The notes under the pieces were generated by a model that did not search any database, was not told where the DNA came from, and saw only the letters and a program-made list of their open reading frames with translations. From Nocardioides sp. Root1257 (GTDB lineage Bacteria; Actinomycetota; Actinomycetes; Propionibacteriales; Nocardioidaceae): a stretch of DNA of 64,000 nt. Shown piece after piece: positions 48,758 to 59,772 of this stretch. The position numbers and the translations under genes were made by a program. The DNA lies in the NCBI RefSeq assembly GCF_001425175.1, contig NZ_LMDV01000012.1, positions 245,800-309,799 of the forward strand. Direction: 5' to 3'. Every line of letters begins with the position of its first letter. Positions within the stretch are counted from its first letter, which is position 1.

Positions 48758-48761
<4 letters not shown>
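48309..48761 (+). CDS. MaoC-family (R)-specific enoyl-CoA hydratase-like protein
   Basis: A 150-aa hot-dog-fold protein. The hydratase catalytic dyad lies in FAEATGDHQWIHVDVERAKDGPFGGTIAHGYLTLSL (Asp and His). It hydrates trans-2-enoyl-CoA, often in fatty acid or polyketide metabolism, and is unrelated to the nucleoside genes around it. The ATG at 48309 is preceded by TATCTT 7 nt upstream. Its stop overlaps the convergent thymidine phosphorylase stop by 4 bp. Confidence 0.9.
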
Positions 48762-50044
<1,283 letters not shown>

Positions 50045-50073
50045 GCCCCCGACCCTAGAGGTTGGTCCAGCAG

Positions 50074-50120
50074 GTTTGTCGGACAGGGGCGGCGGGCAGA
50101 TCCGGGTCAGGCCGACAAAC
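50074..50120. promoter_or_regulatory. Widely spaced inverted repeat upstream of the secreted protein gene
   Basis: GTTTGTCGG (50074-50082) and CCGACAAAC (50112-50120) are perfect 9-bp inverted copies 29 bp apart in the 110-bp gap between the divergent deoA and secreted-protein genes. They could be paired operator half-sites or a hairpin in the leader. No regulator is assigned. Confidence 0.45.
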
Positions 50121-50154
50121 GGGGGCCTCATCACGAAGTCTTGGGAGACACAGC

Positions 50155-50760
50155 ATGAGGAAGATTCTGACCGCGCTCGCCGCGAGCGCACTGGTCGTCA
50201 CCGCACTGGGTGCACCGACCGCGGCGACCGCCCAGACGGCGTCGTCGAGCGCGACTCACCAGGCCGCGCAGCACCAGGCACTGCTCAAGGCCGCGAAGAA
50301 GGGCTCCGTGGTCAAGTGCGCCAAGGGGAGCGGGTCCCACTCGGGCCGCTGCTGGAAGCTGCTCAAGAGCCAGATCAAGGTGGTCGTCGTCGAGGCCATC
50401 CCGCTGGAGAACAAGTCCCGGCACAAGAAGGCCAACATGCACTGCTCGTTCTCGCGCACCGTCAGCAAGTCGGTCGAGGTGGGCGGGTCGGTGAGCTCGT
50501 CCGTCGAGGCCGGAGTCTTCTCGGTCGTGAAGGTGAACGTCGAGGCGAGCGTGCACAGGAACGTCACGCAGAGCGCCGAGCAGGCCAGCAGTGCGGGCGG
50601 CGACATCACGCTGCGACCCGGTGAGAGCGTCGTGTGCCAGCGCACCTTCGGTCACGTCGTCGCGCGGGTCAAGCAGACCACCTGGGCCGGCAGCAAGACC
50701 GAGAGCGTGATCCTCAAGGCGAAGATCCCGGCCTCGCTGGGCGTGCGGATCGTCGACTGA
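50155..50760 (+). CDS. Secreted beta-rich protein, possible aerolysin-like fold
   Basis: A 201-aa exported protein. The signal peptide is about residues 1-26 (ending TAATAQ). Four mature Cys residues (in VKCAKG, GRCWKL, MHCSFS, VVCQRT) could form two disulfides. From about residue 100 to 145 Ser/Thr and Val alternate (SRTVSKSVEVGGSVSSSVEAG, then FSVVKVNVEASVHRNVTQS), the pattern of amphipathic beta hairpins in aerolysin-like pore formers. I present this as a resemblance; no toxin family is identified. GGGAG is 8 nt upstream of the ATG. It is the only rightward gene in an otherwise leftward nucleoside salvage region. Confidence 0.65.
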   Translation: MRKILTALAASALVVTALGAPTAATAQTASSSATHQAAQHQALLKAAKKGSVVKCAKGSGSHSGRCWKLLKSQIKVVVVEAIPLENKSRHKKANMHCSFSRTVSKSVEVGGSVSSSVEAGVFSVVKVNVEASVHRNVTQSAEQASSAGGDITLRPGESVVCQRTFGHVVARVKQTTWAGSKTESVILKAKIPASLGVRIVD

Positions 50761-50773
50761 CCCGCCCGCGGCG

Positions 50774-51952
50774 TCAGCCGACCAGCACGCGGCGGTAGCC
50801 GCGCAGCACGAACGTTCCCCGGCTCTCGGGCTCCCCCACGAGCTCGAGGGCCGGGAACCGCTCGAACAGTGCGGGCAACGACTCCGCCAGCTCCATGCGC
50901 GCCAGCGGCGCGCCGAGGCAGAAGTGCACGCCGACGCCGAACGCCAGGTGGTTGTTGGGGGTCCGGTCCACGCGGAACTCGTCGGGCGCGTCGAACACCT
51001 CCGGGTCGCGGTTGGCCGCACCGAGGAGGGCCGCGATCTTCTCGCCCTCGCGGACGACCACGCTCTGCCCGCCGTGGGCGACCTCCACGTCCTCCATCGC
51101 CGTCCGCTCGAAGAGCTGCAGGGCGGAGTCGAAGCGGAGCATCTCCTCGACGGTCGCCGCGACGTCCGCACCCGGGCGCAGCCCCCGGCGCAGCATCGCC
51201 ACCAGGCCGTTGCCGAAGACGTTGACCGAGGCTTCGTGGCCGGCGTTCAGCAGCAGGACCACGGCCGCCACGACCTCGTCCTCGTTGAGCTCGGTCGCCA
51301 CCAGGTCGCTGATCAGGTCGTCGGCCGGAGCCGCGCGTCGTTCCCCGACGATCTCGCGCACCAGCCCGGCGAACTCCTCGGCGGCCCGCACCGCGTCGGC
51401 GACCGTCTGCTCCGACGGTGCCGCCTCGTACATGCGCACGATCGCCTGGGACCAGTCGCGCAGGTCGTGGGCGTAGGAGCGGGGTACGCCGAGCAGGTCG
51501 GCGATCACCAGCACCGGCAGGGGCTCCGCGTACGCCTCGATGACGTCGAACCCGTCCTGCCCGGCGTCGGTGACAGCGAGGTCGGCGAGGAGGTCGGCCG
51601 CGATCTCGCGCACCCGCGGGCGGAGCCGCTCGATGTGGCCGCGGGCGAAGGCCTTCGCGACCGGTCGGCGCAGCCGGGTGTGGGCCGGTGGCTCGTTCTC
51701 CATCATCTGGTTGCGGTGCAGCAGGTTGAAGGGCTCGAGGTAGTCGAGCGGCTCCTTGTCGACCCAGATCCGGCCCAGCCGCCGGTCGCGCTGCACCTGC
51801 CCGACGGTCGCGTGCGCGAACGTCAGGTACATCCCCGAGGCCTCGTGCCACGCCACCGCGTGCTGCTCGCGCTCGCGCGCGAAGTACGGGTACGGGTCCG
51901 CGACGACGGCGGGGTCGCCCAGGTCAATCGAGGTTGTCGGGACCGAACGCAT
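50774..51952 (-). CDS. Cytochrome P450
   Basis: A 392-aa soluble monooxygenase. Heme-binding loop FGVGVHFCLGAPLARME with Cys345 ligand; ExxR as Glu270-x-x-Arg273. The I-helix reads NAGHEAS (236-242): the acid Glu240 is kept but the conserved Thr is Ala241, followed by Ser242. That Thr normally helps oxygen activation, so proton delivery may differ. No ferredoxin or reductase gene is next to it. It overlaps the cdd gene end by 29 bp and so reads as part of the nucleoside operon, although the two functions appear unrelated. Confidence 0.93.
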   Translation of the reverse strand: MRSVPTTSIDLGDPAVVADPYPYFAREREQHAVAWHEASGMYLTFAHATVGQVQRDRRLGRIWVDKEPLDYLEPFNLLHRNQMMENEPPAHTRLRRPVAKAFARGHIERLRPRVREIAADLLADLAVTDAGQDGFDVIEAYAEPLPVLVIADLLGVPRSYAHDLRDWSQAIVRMYEAAPSEQTVADAVRAAEEFAGLVREIVGERRAAPADDLISDLVATELNEDEVVAAVVLLLNAGHEASVNVFGNGLVAMLRRGLRPGADVAATVEEMLRFDSALQLFERTAMEDVEVAHGGQSVVVREGEKIAALLGAANRDPEVFDAPDEFRVDRTPNNHLAFGVGVHFCLGAPLARMELAESLPALFERFPALELVGEPESRGTFVLRGYRRVLVG

Positions 51953-52319
51953 CGGGCAGCACCTCGTCCATCGTCTTGACCCCGGAGACCGTCATCAGCA
52001 GCAGCTCGGGGCCGCCGTTCTCGTACAGCAGCTGGCGGCACCGGCCGCACGGCATGATCACCTCGCCCTTGCCGTTGACGCACACGAAGTGCGTCAGCCG
52101 GCCACCACCGGTGATGTGCAGCTGGCTGACCAGCCCGCACTCCGCGCACAGGGCGACGCCGTAGGCCGCGTTCTCGACGTTGCAGCCGGTCACGACCCGG
52201 CCGTCGTCGACGGTGGCGGCGGCGCCGACCGAGAAGTGCGAGTACGGCGCGTAGGCGTGCGTCATCGCCTCCGCAGCGGCCGCCTTCAGCGACTCCCAGT
52301 CGAACTTCACAGCCGCCAC
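51924..52319 (-). CDS. cdd: Cytidine deaminase
   Basis: A 131-aa homotetrameric-type zinc enzyme that converts (deoxy)cytidine to (deoxy)uridine. The zinc site is in YGVALCAECGLVSQL (Cys and catalytic Glu) and PCGRCRQLL (two Cys). Substrate residues are in SVGAAATVDDGRVVTGCNVENAAYG. Starts are GTG 52319, which shares a base with the permease stop, or GTG 52310. It lies immediately after the nucleoside permeases in the same operon. Confidence 0.95.
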   Translation of the reverse strand: MAAVKFDWESLKAAAAEAMTHAYAPYSHFSVGAAATVDDGRVVTGCNVENAAYGVALCAECGLVSQLHITGGGRLTHFVCVNGKGEVIMPCGRCRQLLYENGGPELLLMTVSGVKTMDEVLPDAFGPDNLD

Positions 52320-53575
52320 TACCCGGCGCTGCCCTTGCGGTAGACCTGTCCGTCGGCGGCAGGTGGTCGCAGCCGTTGGCTCGCCAGTGCCAGCACCAGC
52401 AGCGTGACGACGTACGGCGTCATGCCGGTGAACTCCCGCGGGACGGTGTCGGTGGTCAGGAACCAGACCAGGAAGGCCGCCCCGATCAGGCCGAGCACGA
52501 TCGCGGAGGTCCGGGCGCCCTGGTAGAACCGCCATGCGGCGTAGGCCAGCAGGCCGATCGCCACGACGAGGAGCAGCGCGTGCACGGCGGACGGCGACCG
52601 CAGCCGGAGCGCATCGGTGTAGCCGAAGAGCAGCGACGCCCCGAGCGTGCCGAACGGGTTCCAGTTGCCGAAGATCATCGCGGCCAGGCCGATGTAACCG
52701 CGCCCATTGCTCTGGTTGGTCGTGAAGCCGCTCGCCGCGACCAGGGCCAGGAACGCGCCACCGAGGCCGGCGAGGCCGCCGGAGACCAGCACCGCGACGT
52801 ACTTGTAGCGGTAGACGTTGACGCCGAGCGACTCGGCCGCCGCGGGGTTCTCACCGCACGAGCGCAGCCGCAGGCCGAAGGACGTGTGCCACAGGATCCA
52901 GGCGGTCAGCACCACGATCACGGCGATCAGGATGGTGACCACGGAGACCTTGGTGGTCAGCGCGGCGAGCAGGCCGGCCAGGTCCGAGATCACGAACCAG
53001 CCCTGGTCGTTCAGCGACTTCAGCCCGTCGGAGAGCCCGGGAACTGTCACGAACGGCAGGCCGTCGAGGCCGGTCAGCTGGCGCGGGCCGCCGTACTGGT
53101 AGTCGGAGAAGAACGCTTCGGCCAGGAACGTGGTGGCGCCCAGACCGATGATGTTGATCGCGACACCGGAGACGATGTGGTCGACGCCGAACGTGATCGT
53201 GGCGAGCCCGTGCAGCAGGCCGCCGAGCGCGCCCATCGCCGCGGCGCCGAGCAGACCCACCCAGGGGCCGTAGTTGTAGGTGAAGTACGCCGCGCCCCAG
53301 GTGCCGAGCAGCATCTGGCCCTCGAGCCCGATGTTGACGATGCCGGCGCGCTCCGACCAGAGGCCACCCATGCCGGCGAGCAGGATCGGGCAGGCGGAGA
53401 GGATGGCGGCACGCAGCGTGTTGGCGGCCGTGATGTCGTCGGCGCCGGTCGCGATCCGCACCAGGGACAGCGCGACCACCGCCACCAGCATCACGAGCCA
53501 GTAGGTGCGGTACATCCCACCGATCTTGCGAGCGCGCTCCGAGGGGGCTGACTTGTCGACCTGGGTCGTGCTCAT
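52319..53575 (-). CDS. Nucleoside ABC transporter permease (second)
   Basis: A 418-aa BPD_transp_2 permease with about ten helices. Family landmarks are GGLWSERAGIVNIGLEGQMLLGTWGAAYFTY near residue 70 and LRLRSCGENPAAAESLGVNVYRYK in the coupling region. It pairs with the upstream permease and double ATPase as a RbsA/NupOPQ-type importer that uses a BMP lipoprotein. It overlaps the first permease by ATGA and cdd by one base, so import and deamination are coupled. Confidence 0.93.
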   Translation of the reverse strand: MSTTQVDKSAPSERARKIGGMYRTYWLVMLVAVVALSLVRIATGADDITAANTLRAAILSACPILLAGMGGLWSERAGIVNIGLEGQMLLGTWGAAYFTYNYGPWVGLLGAAAMGALGGLLHGLATITFGVDHIVSGVAINIIGLGATTFLAEAFFSDYQYGGPRQLTGLDGLPFVTVPGLSDGLKSLNDQGWFVISDLAGLLAALTTKVSVVTILIAVIVVLTAWILWHTSFGLRLRSCGENPAAAESLGVNVYRYKYVAVLVSGGLAGLGGAFLALVAASGFTTNQSNGRGYIGLAAMIFGNWNPFGTLGASLLFGYTDALRLRSPSAVHALLLVVAIGLLAYAAWRFYQGARTSAIVLGLIGAAFLVWFLTTDTVPREFTGMTPYVVTLLVLALASQRLRPPAADGQVYRKGSAG

Positions 53576-54662
53576 GCGGTCACCTCCTGGACGGGAGCGG
53601 TGCGCGCTCGGGCCACCGTGCGTTGCTCGAGCCTGATGCGGTAGCGCCGGACCAGCTCGTAGGCGATCACGACCGCGAGGACCGCGACGCCCTGGGTGAT
53701 CTGGACGATGCTCGGCGAGATGTCGGTTTGGAAGGTCAGCGTGTTGGACTGCGTGCTCAGGAACGCGAAGAGCACCGCGCCGAAGACCATGCCGACCGGC
53801 TGGTTGCGGCCCAGCAGCGCGACCGCGATGCCGGTGAACCCGAGGCCCGCCTGGAACGTCGTGCCGTAGGTGTGGGCCGAGCCGAAGTACGCCGGCATCC
53901 AGATGAGCCCGGCGACGGCGCCCGACAGCAGCATCGAGATGAGGACCATCCGGTCGACCTTGATGCCGCTCGCGACGGCCGCGGTCTGCGACAGGCCGGT
54001 CGCCCGCAGGTCGAAGCCGAACCGGGTCTTGTTGAGCAGCACCCAGAAGCCGACGCCGACCGCGACCGCGAGCAGGCCGAGCGTCCAGATCGGACCGTCG
54101 GGCCTCTCGAACGGGAGCCAGCCGGCGAGCTGGCTGGACTCGGGGAGGTCCTTGGTGCGGACCTGGTTGCCGCCGTGCAGGCCGTACCGGTCGAGCAGGT
54201 AGCCCACCAGGATCAGGGCGATGGAGTTGAGCATGATCGTCGAGATGACCTCGCTCACCCCCCGCGTCGTGCGCAGGATGCCGGCGATGCCGGCCCAGAT
54301 CGCACCAACGGCCATCGCGATGACCAGGGTCGCCATGATGTTGAGCGCGCCGGGCAGCAGGGCGGCACCCGCGAACGTGGCGGCGGTGTACGACGCCAGC
54401 AGGTACTGACCCTCGACACCGATGTTGAAGAGGCCCATCCGGAAGCCGATCGCCGCTGCGACGGCCGCCAGGTAGATCATCGTCGTCTGGTTGAGGATGT
54501 TGACGAGCAGGCGGTTGTCCGGCTTGGAGAGGATGACGGACCAGAAGTCGCCGGCGCTCGAGTCACTGCCCGACGCCGCGATCACGACGCTGGTCGCGAG
54601 GACCGCGATCAGCACGGCGATCACCGGGGCGAGCAGGGCGAAGCCGACGCGCTTGAGGCTGT

Positions 54663-54666
<4 letters not shown>
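53572..54666 (-). CDS. Nucleoside ABC transporter permease (first)
   Basis: A 364-aa BPD_transp_2 permease with about ten helices. Landmarks are AAAIGFRMGLFNIGVEGQYLLASYTAATFAGAALL and FDLRATGLSQTAAVASGIKVDRM, the coupling region. It starts at GTG overlapping the ATPase stop (GTGA) and overlaps the second permease (ATGA). It forms the heterodimeric channel of the nucleoside importer. Confidence 0.93.
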
Positions 54667-56216
<1,550 letters not shown>

Positions 56217-56266
56217 GGGGACCTCCGGGTTGTCGGGAGTGTGTCGGGGCAGGGCGGGAAAAGAAG

Positions 56267-56307
56267 ACGTACGGGCCCGGGAGCAAACTACTCCCGGGCC
56301 CGTACGT
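56267..56307 (-). terminator. Strong intercistronic hairpin between bmp and the ABC genes
   Basis: ACGTACGGGCCCGGGAG (56267-56283) pairs perfectly over 17 bp with CTCCCGGGCCCGTACGT (56291-56307), leaving a 7-nt loop. On the minus strand the hairpin is followed by CTTCTTTTC, a T-rich tail. It lies 28 nt after the lipoprotein stop and 51 bp before the ATPase start. It probably works as a partial terminator that keeps receptor mRNA in excess. Confidence 0.85.
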
Positions 56308-56334
56308 TAGTTCAGGCGATGTCTCGCCCGCCCG

Positions 56335-57432
56335 TCACGGGGCGGTCGGAACCTTGATCTCGCCGCTCTTGATCTTGTCGGCGTAGCCGTCGATGTCGGC
56401 CTTGATGTCATCGACGAAGCCGCCGGACGTCGAGTAGCCGACGCCGTCGTTCTTCAGGTCGTACGTGACGTAGCTCGTCTTGGGCGAGCCGTCGGCGACC
56501 GACTTGATGAAGTCGAACGTCGCGACGTCGACGCGCTTGAGCGCCGAGGTCAGGATGTGCGGCTGCTGGTCGGCCGTGGCGGTGAGGTACTGGTCGGAGT
56601 CGACACCGATCGCCCAGTTGCCGTCACCGGCCTCGACAGCGGCGTCGAAGATGCCGCTGCCCGAGGCACCGGACGCGTGGTAGACCACGTCGGCACCCTT
56701 GTCGAACTCACCGGCAGCAGCGGTCTTGCCGCCCGCCGGGTCGTTGAAGCCGGACAGATCGCTCTCCTCGATGTAGGCGACGTCGACCTTGATGCTCGGG
56801 TCGACGGCCTTCACACCGGCGGTGAAGCCGGCCTCGAAGCCCTTGATCAGGTCGTTGTGCACGCCGCCGACGAAGCCGACCTGCTTGGACGCGGTCTTCT
56901 CGGCCGCCGCGACGCCGACGAGGAAGGACGCCTCGTTGGCCGCGAAGGAGAAGTACGCGACGTTGTCGTTGGGCTTGTCGTCGGGGTCGAAGCCGTCGAC
57001 GACGCCGAAGTTCACGTCCGGGTAGTCGGGGGCCACCGCGTTGATGGCGTCGCTGTAGGCGAAGCCGACACCGACGACGGCGTTCGCGCCGGCGTCAGCC
57101 ATCTGGCGGAGGCGGTCCTCGCGGGCCGACTCGGGCTCAGCGTCCTGGGCCTCACCCTCGAGGCAGGTGGCGTCGAGCTCGTCGACAGCCTTCGCGACGC
57201 CTGCGTACGCGGAGTCGTTGAAGGACTGGTCGCCACGGCCACCCACGTCGTACGCGAGACCGATCTTCGGCCCGTCGCCGTCGGCGTCCTTGCAGACGTC
57301 GGCACTGGCGCTGGCGGAAGCGGACGTGTTGTCGCTGGCCTTGTCGCCACCGTCACTGTCGCTGCTGCTGCACGCCCCCAGGGCAAGCACGCTCACCGAC
57401 AGCAGGGCTGCAAATGTTGTGGTGCGTCGCAA
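56335..57432 (-). CDS. BMP-family nucleoside-binding lipoprotein
   Basis: A 365-aa receptor lipoprotein. The signal peptide ends in lipobox LALGAC and is followed by an Asp/Ser/Ala-rich linker. The BMP domain starts KIGLAYDVGGRGDQSFNDSAYAGV, a family signature, and includes VGFVGGVHNDLIKGFEAGFTAGV. Members bind purine or pyrimidine nucleosides, agreeing with neighbours cdd and deoA. I start at TTG 57432: GGAGG lies 5 nt upstream and the resulting signal peptide is of normal length, while the ATG at 57501 would add 23 unsuited residues. It is the first gene of the importer operon. Confidence 0.9.
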   Translation of the reverse strand: MRRTTTFAALLSVSVLALGACSSSDSDGGDKASDNTSASASASADVCKDADGDGPKIGLAYDVGGRGDQSFNDSAYAGVAKAVDELDATCLEGEAQDAEPESAREDRLRQMADAGANAVVGVGFAYSDAINAVAPDYPDVNFGVVDGFDPDDKPNDNVAYFSFAANEASFLVGVAAAEKTASKQVGFVGGVHNDLIKGFEAGFTAGVKAVDPSIKVDVAYIEESDLSGFNDPAGGKTAAAGEFDKGADVVYHASGASGSGIFDAAVEAGDGNWAIGVDSDQYLTATADQQPHILTSALKRVDVATFDFIKSVADGSPKTSYVTYDLKNDGVGYSTSGGFVDDIKADIDGYADKIKSGEIKVPTAP

Positions 57433-57456
57433 GACGCCTCCTTCGTGGTCCGTGAA

Positions 57457-57473
57457 ACGCCCCGAACGGGCGT
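57457..57473. promoter_or_regulatory. Small inverted repeat upstream of bmp
   Basis: ACGCCC-CGAAC-GGGCGT lies 24-40 bp before the TTG start, within the 153-bp region between bmp and the M20 gene. Each arm is flanked by GTGAA. It may be an operator for a nucleoside-responsive regulator or a leader hairpin. Nothing else is evident in this gap. Confidence 0.35.
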
Positions 57474-57585
57474 GAAACAGACGAAACCCTAGGGCCTTCA
57501 TGCGGCGGAGCGGTCGCGTTCACGAAGTTGTTATCGAGTCGATGCGGACCGGGCGGACATACTCATCCCCGAGCCGGGAATTTCG

Positions 57586-58794
57586 TCAAAGAACGCCGTG
57601 GAACGACGCCGCGACCTGTGCCAGCACGCGGGCGCCGATGCCCACGGCACGGTCGTCGACGCGCAGGTTGCCCTGGTGGAGGTCGTACGTCGGCCCGCCC
57701 GGCGTGCGCGTGCCGAGGCGGCCCATCGCGCCGCGCACCCGGTCCAGGTACCAGCCGAAGTCCTCGCCACCGAGGCTCTGCTGCGTGGGAACGTGCCCAC
57801 CCGGGCCGAGCACGCGCTCGACGGCCCCGGCGAGCAGGGCGATCGAGCCGATGTCGTTGACCACCGGGGGCACGCCGCGCTGGTAGTCGACCTGCGCGTG
57901 CACGCCGTACGGCGCGACGATCTGCTCCACGAGCAGGGGGACGAGCTTCTCGGCCTCCGACCAGGCGACGGCGTCGAGCATCCGGACCGTCCCGCCGACC
58001 CGGCCGGTCGCCGGGATCACGTTGTGGGCCGAGCCGGCCCGGACGACGCCCCAGACCACGCTGACCCCGGAGCGGGGGTCGAGGCGGCGCGACAGGATGG
58101 CGGGCAGCTCGGTGATGACCTTGCCCAGCGCGAAGGTGAGGTCCTCGGTCAGGTGGGGTCGCGAGGTGTGGCCGCCTGAGCCCGAGAGCGTCACGTCGAG
58201 GTGGTCGGCCGCGCCGGTGATCGGCCCCTCGCGCAGGCCGACGCTGCCCACGTCGAGCGTGGGGTCGCAGTGCAGCCCGAAGATCCGGTCGACGTCGTCG
58301 AGGGCGCCCAGCTCGATGAGCGACAGCGCGCCACCGGGCATCACCTCCTCGGCCGGCTGGAAGAGCAGCCGCACCCGGCCCGGCAGCAGCCCCTGGGCGT
58401 GGACCCGGCCGAGTGCCACGGCGGCCCCGACCAGGGCGGCGGTGTGGACGTCGTGCCCGCACGCGTGGGTGACGCCCTCGACGGAGCTGGCCCACGGGTC
58501 GCCGGTCAGGTCGGGCACCGGCAGCGCGTCGAGGTCGGCGCGCAGCGCAAGCACCGGTCCGTCGGTGCCGATCTCGGCGACCAGCCCGGTGCGCGGCAGC
58601 TCGGTGACCCGCCAGCCCGCCTGCGTGATCCGGGCCGCCACCAGCGACGTGGTGCGCACCTCGCGCCAGGACAGCTCGGGGTGGGCGTGCAGGTCGCGGC
58701 GCAGCCCGACGAGCTCGTCCTCGAGACCCCGGACGACCTCGTCGATCAGGGCACCGGTGGAGCCGGCTGCGGGGTGGGGATCGGCGGGAGACAT
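57586..58794 (-). CDS. M20-family amidohydrolase
   Basis: A 402-aa metallohydrolase of the M20D/amidohydrolase type. Metal ligands are in THACGHDVHTAAL, in FQPAEEVMPGGA (Glu-Glu), in GLHCDPTLDVGSVG and near the end in SLGGEDFGWYL. The dimerisation domain has SGSGGHTSRPHLTEDL. It removes an acyl or carbamoyl-type group from an amino acid or similar amide; the substrate is unknown. The start is ATG 58794 or GTG 58800, right after the meaB stop, so it is the last gene of the mutase operon. Confidence 0.9.
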   Translation of the reverse strand: MSPADPHPAAGSTGALIDEVVRGLEDELVGLRRDLHAHPELSWREVRTTSLVAARITQAGWRVTELPRTGLVAEIGTDGPVLALRADLDALPVPDLTGDPWASSVEGVTHACGHDVHTAALVGAAVALGRVHAQGLLPGRVRLLFQPAEEVMPGGALSLIELGALDDVDRIFGLHCDPTLDVGSVGLREGPITGAADHLDVTLSGSGGHTSRPHLTEDLTFALGKVITELPAILSRRLDPRSGVSVVWGVVRAGSAHNVIPATGRVGGTVRMLDAVAWSEAEKLVPLLVEQIVAPYGVHAQVDYQRGVPPVVNDIGSIALLAGAVERVLGPGGHVPTQQSLGGEDFGWYLDRVRGAMGRLGTRTPGGPTYDLHQGNLRVDDRAVGIGARVLAQVAASFHGVL

Positions 58795-58804
58795 CAGCAC
58801 GAGG

Positions 58805-59770
58805 TTAGCGCGCGTCGTAGGCGGCGAGGATCCGGTCCGCGGCGACGGTGGCGGGCAGCTCCCCGCCGAGCACCGCCTCGCGGACCTCGGCCCGGATCGC
58901 CTTCACCCCGGCGGAGTGGCGCAGCCGCTGGTCGAGCTCGTCGCGCACCAGCGCCCAGGTGAAGTCGAGCTGCTGGTGGGCGCGCTTGCGGGCGAGTCCG
59001 GCCTCGCCCAGGTGGTCGCGGTGCGCGATCACCCGGTCCCACACGTCGTCGACGCCGGAGTCCTCGAGGGCCGAGCAGGTCACCACGGGCGGCGCCCACT
59101 CGTCGTGCCCGCGCACCAGGCGCAGGGCGCCGGCCAGGTCGCGGGCGGCCACCCGGGCCTCCTGCTGGCGGTCGCCGTCCGCCTTGTTGACCGCGATCAC
59201 GTCGGCGATCTCGAGGATGCCCTTCTTGATGCCCTGCAGCTGGTCGCCGGTGCGGGCGAGGGTGAGGAAGAGGAACGTGTCGACCATCCCGGCGACGGTC
59301 ACCTCGGACTGACCGACGCCGACGGTCTCGACCAGCACGACGTCGTACGACGCGGCCTCGAGCACGGCCATCGCCTGCACGGTCGCACGGGCGACGCCGC
59401 CGAGCGTGCCGGCGCTCGGCGAGGGCCGCACGAACGCCTGGGGGTCGTTGGCGAGCCGCGCCATCCGGGTCTTGTCACCGAGCACCGATCCCCCGGTGCG
59501 CACGCTCGACGGGTCCACCGCCAGCACGCCGACGCGGTGGCCGGCGGCCGTCAGCCGGGAGCCGAGCGCCTCGATGAACGTCGACTTCCCCACTCCCGGG
59601 ACTCCCGAGATGCCGACCCGGACGGCGTCGCGCTGCTCCAGCCGCGTCATCAGCTCGCGCGCCTGCTCGCGGTGCCTGCGGCTCGTCGACTCGACGAGCG
59701 TGATCGCCTGCGAGACGGCGGACCGCCGTCCCTCCGCGATGCCCTCGAGGAGGGTCTCGACGTCGGGCAT
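58805..59770 (-). CDS. meaB: Methylmalonyl-CoA mutase-associated GTPase MeaB
   Basis: A 321-aa G3E GTPase that guards adenosylcobalamin loading of methylmalonyl-CoA mutase. P-loop is GISGVPGVGKST; the Mg2+ region contains VDPSSVRTGGSVLGDKTRM; the G3-like element is LVETVGVGQSE; the base-specificity motif is NKAD. Length is normal. It begins 2 nt after the mutase stop, so it forms one operon with both subunits. Confidence 0.95.
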   Translation of the reverse strand: MPDVETLLEGIAEGRRSAVSQAITLVESTSRRHREQARELMTRLEQRDAVRVGISGVPGVGKSTFIEALGSRLTAAGHRVGVLAVDPSSVRTGGSVLGDKTRMARLANDPQAFVRPSPSAGTLGGVARATVQAMAVLEAASYDVVLVETVGVGQSEVTVAGMVDTFLFLTLARTGDQLQGIKKGILEIADVIAVNKADGDRQQEARVAARDLAGALRLVRGHDEWAPPVVTCSALEDSGVDDVWDRVIAHRDHLGEAGLARKRAHQQLDFTWALVRDELDQRLRHSAGVKAIRAEVREAVLGGELPATVAADRILAAYDAR

Positions 59771-59772
59771 GC

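Noticed and set aside
57433..57501. ATG 57501 as the start of the BMP lipoprotein
   Set aside because: It would add 23 residues before the signal peptide and lacks a ribosome site; TTG 57432 has GGAGG at 5 nt and gives a normal lipoprotein signal.
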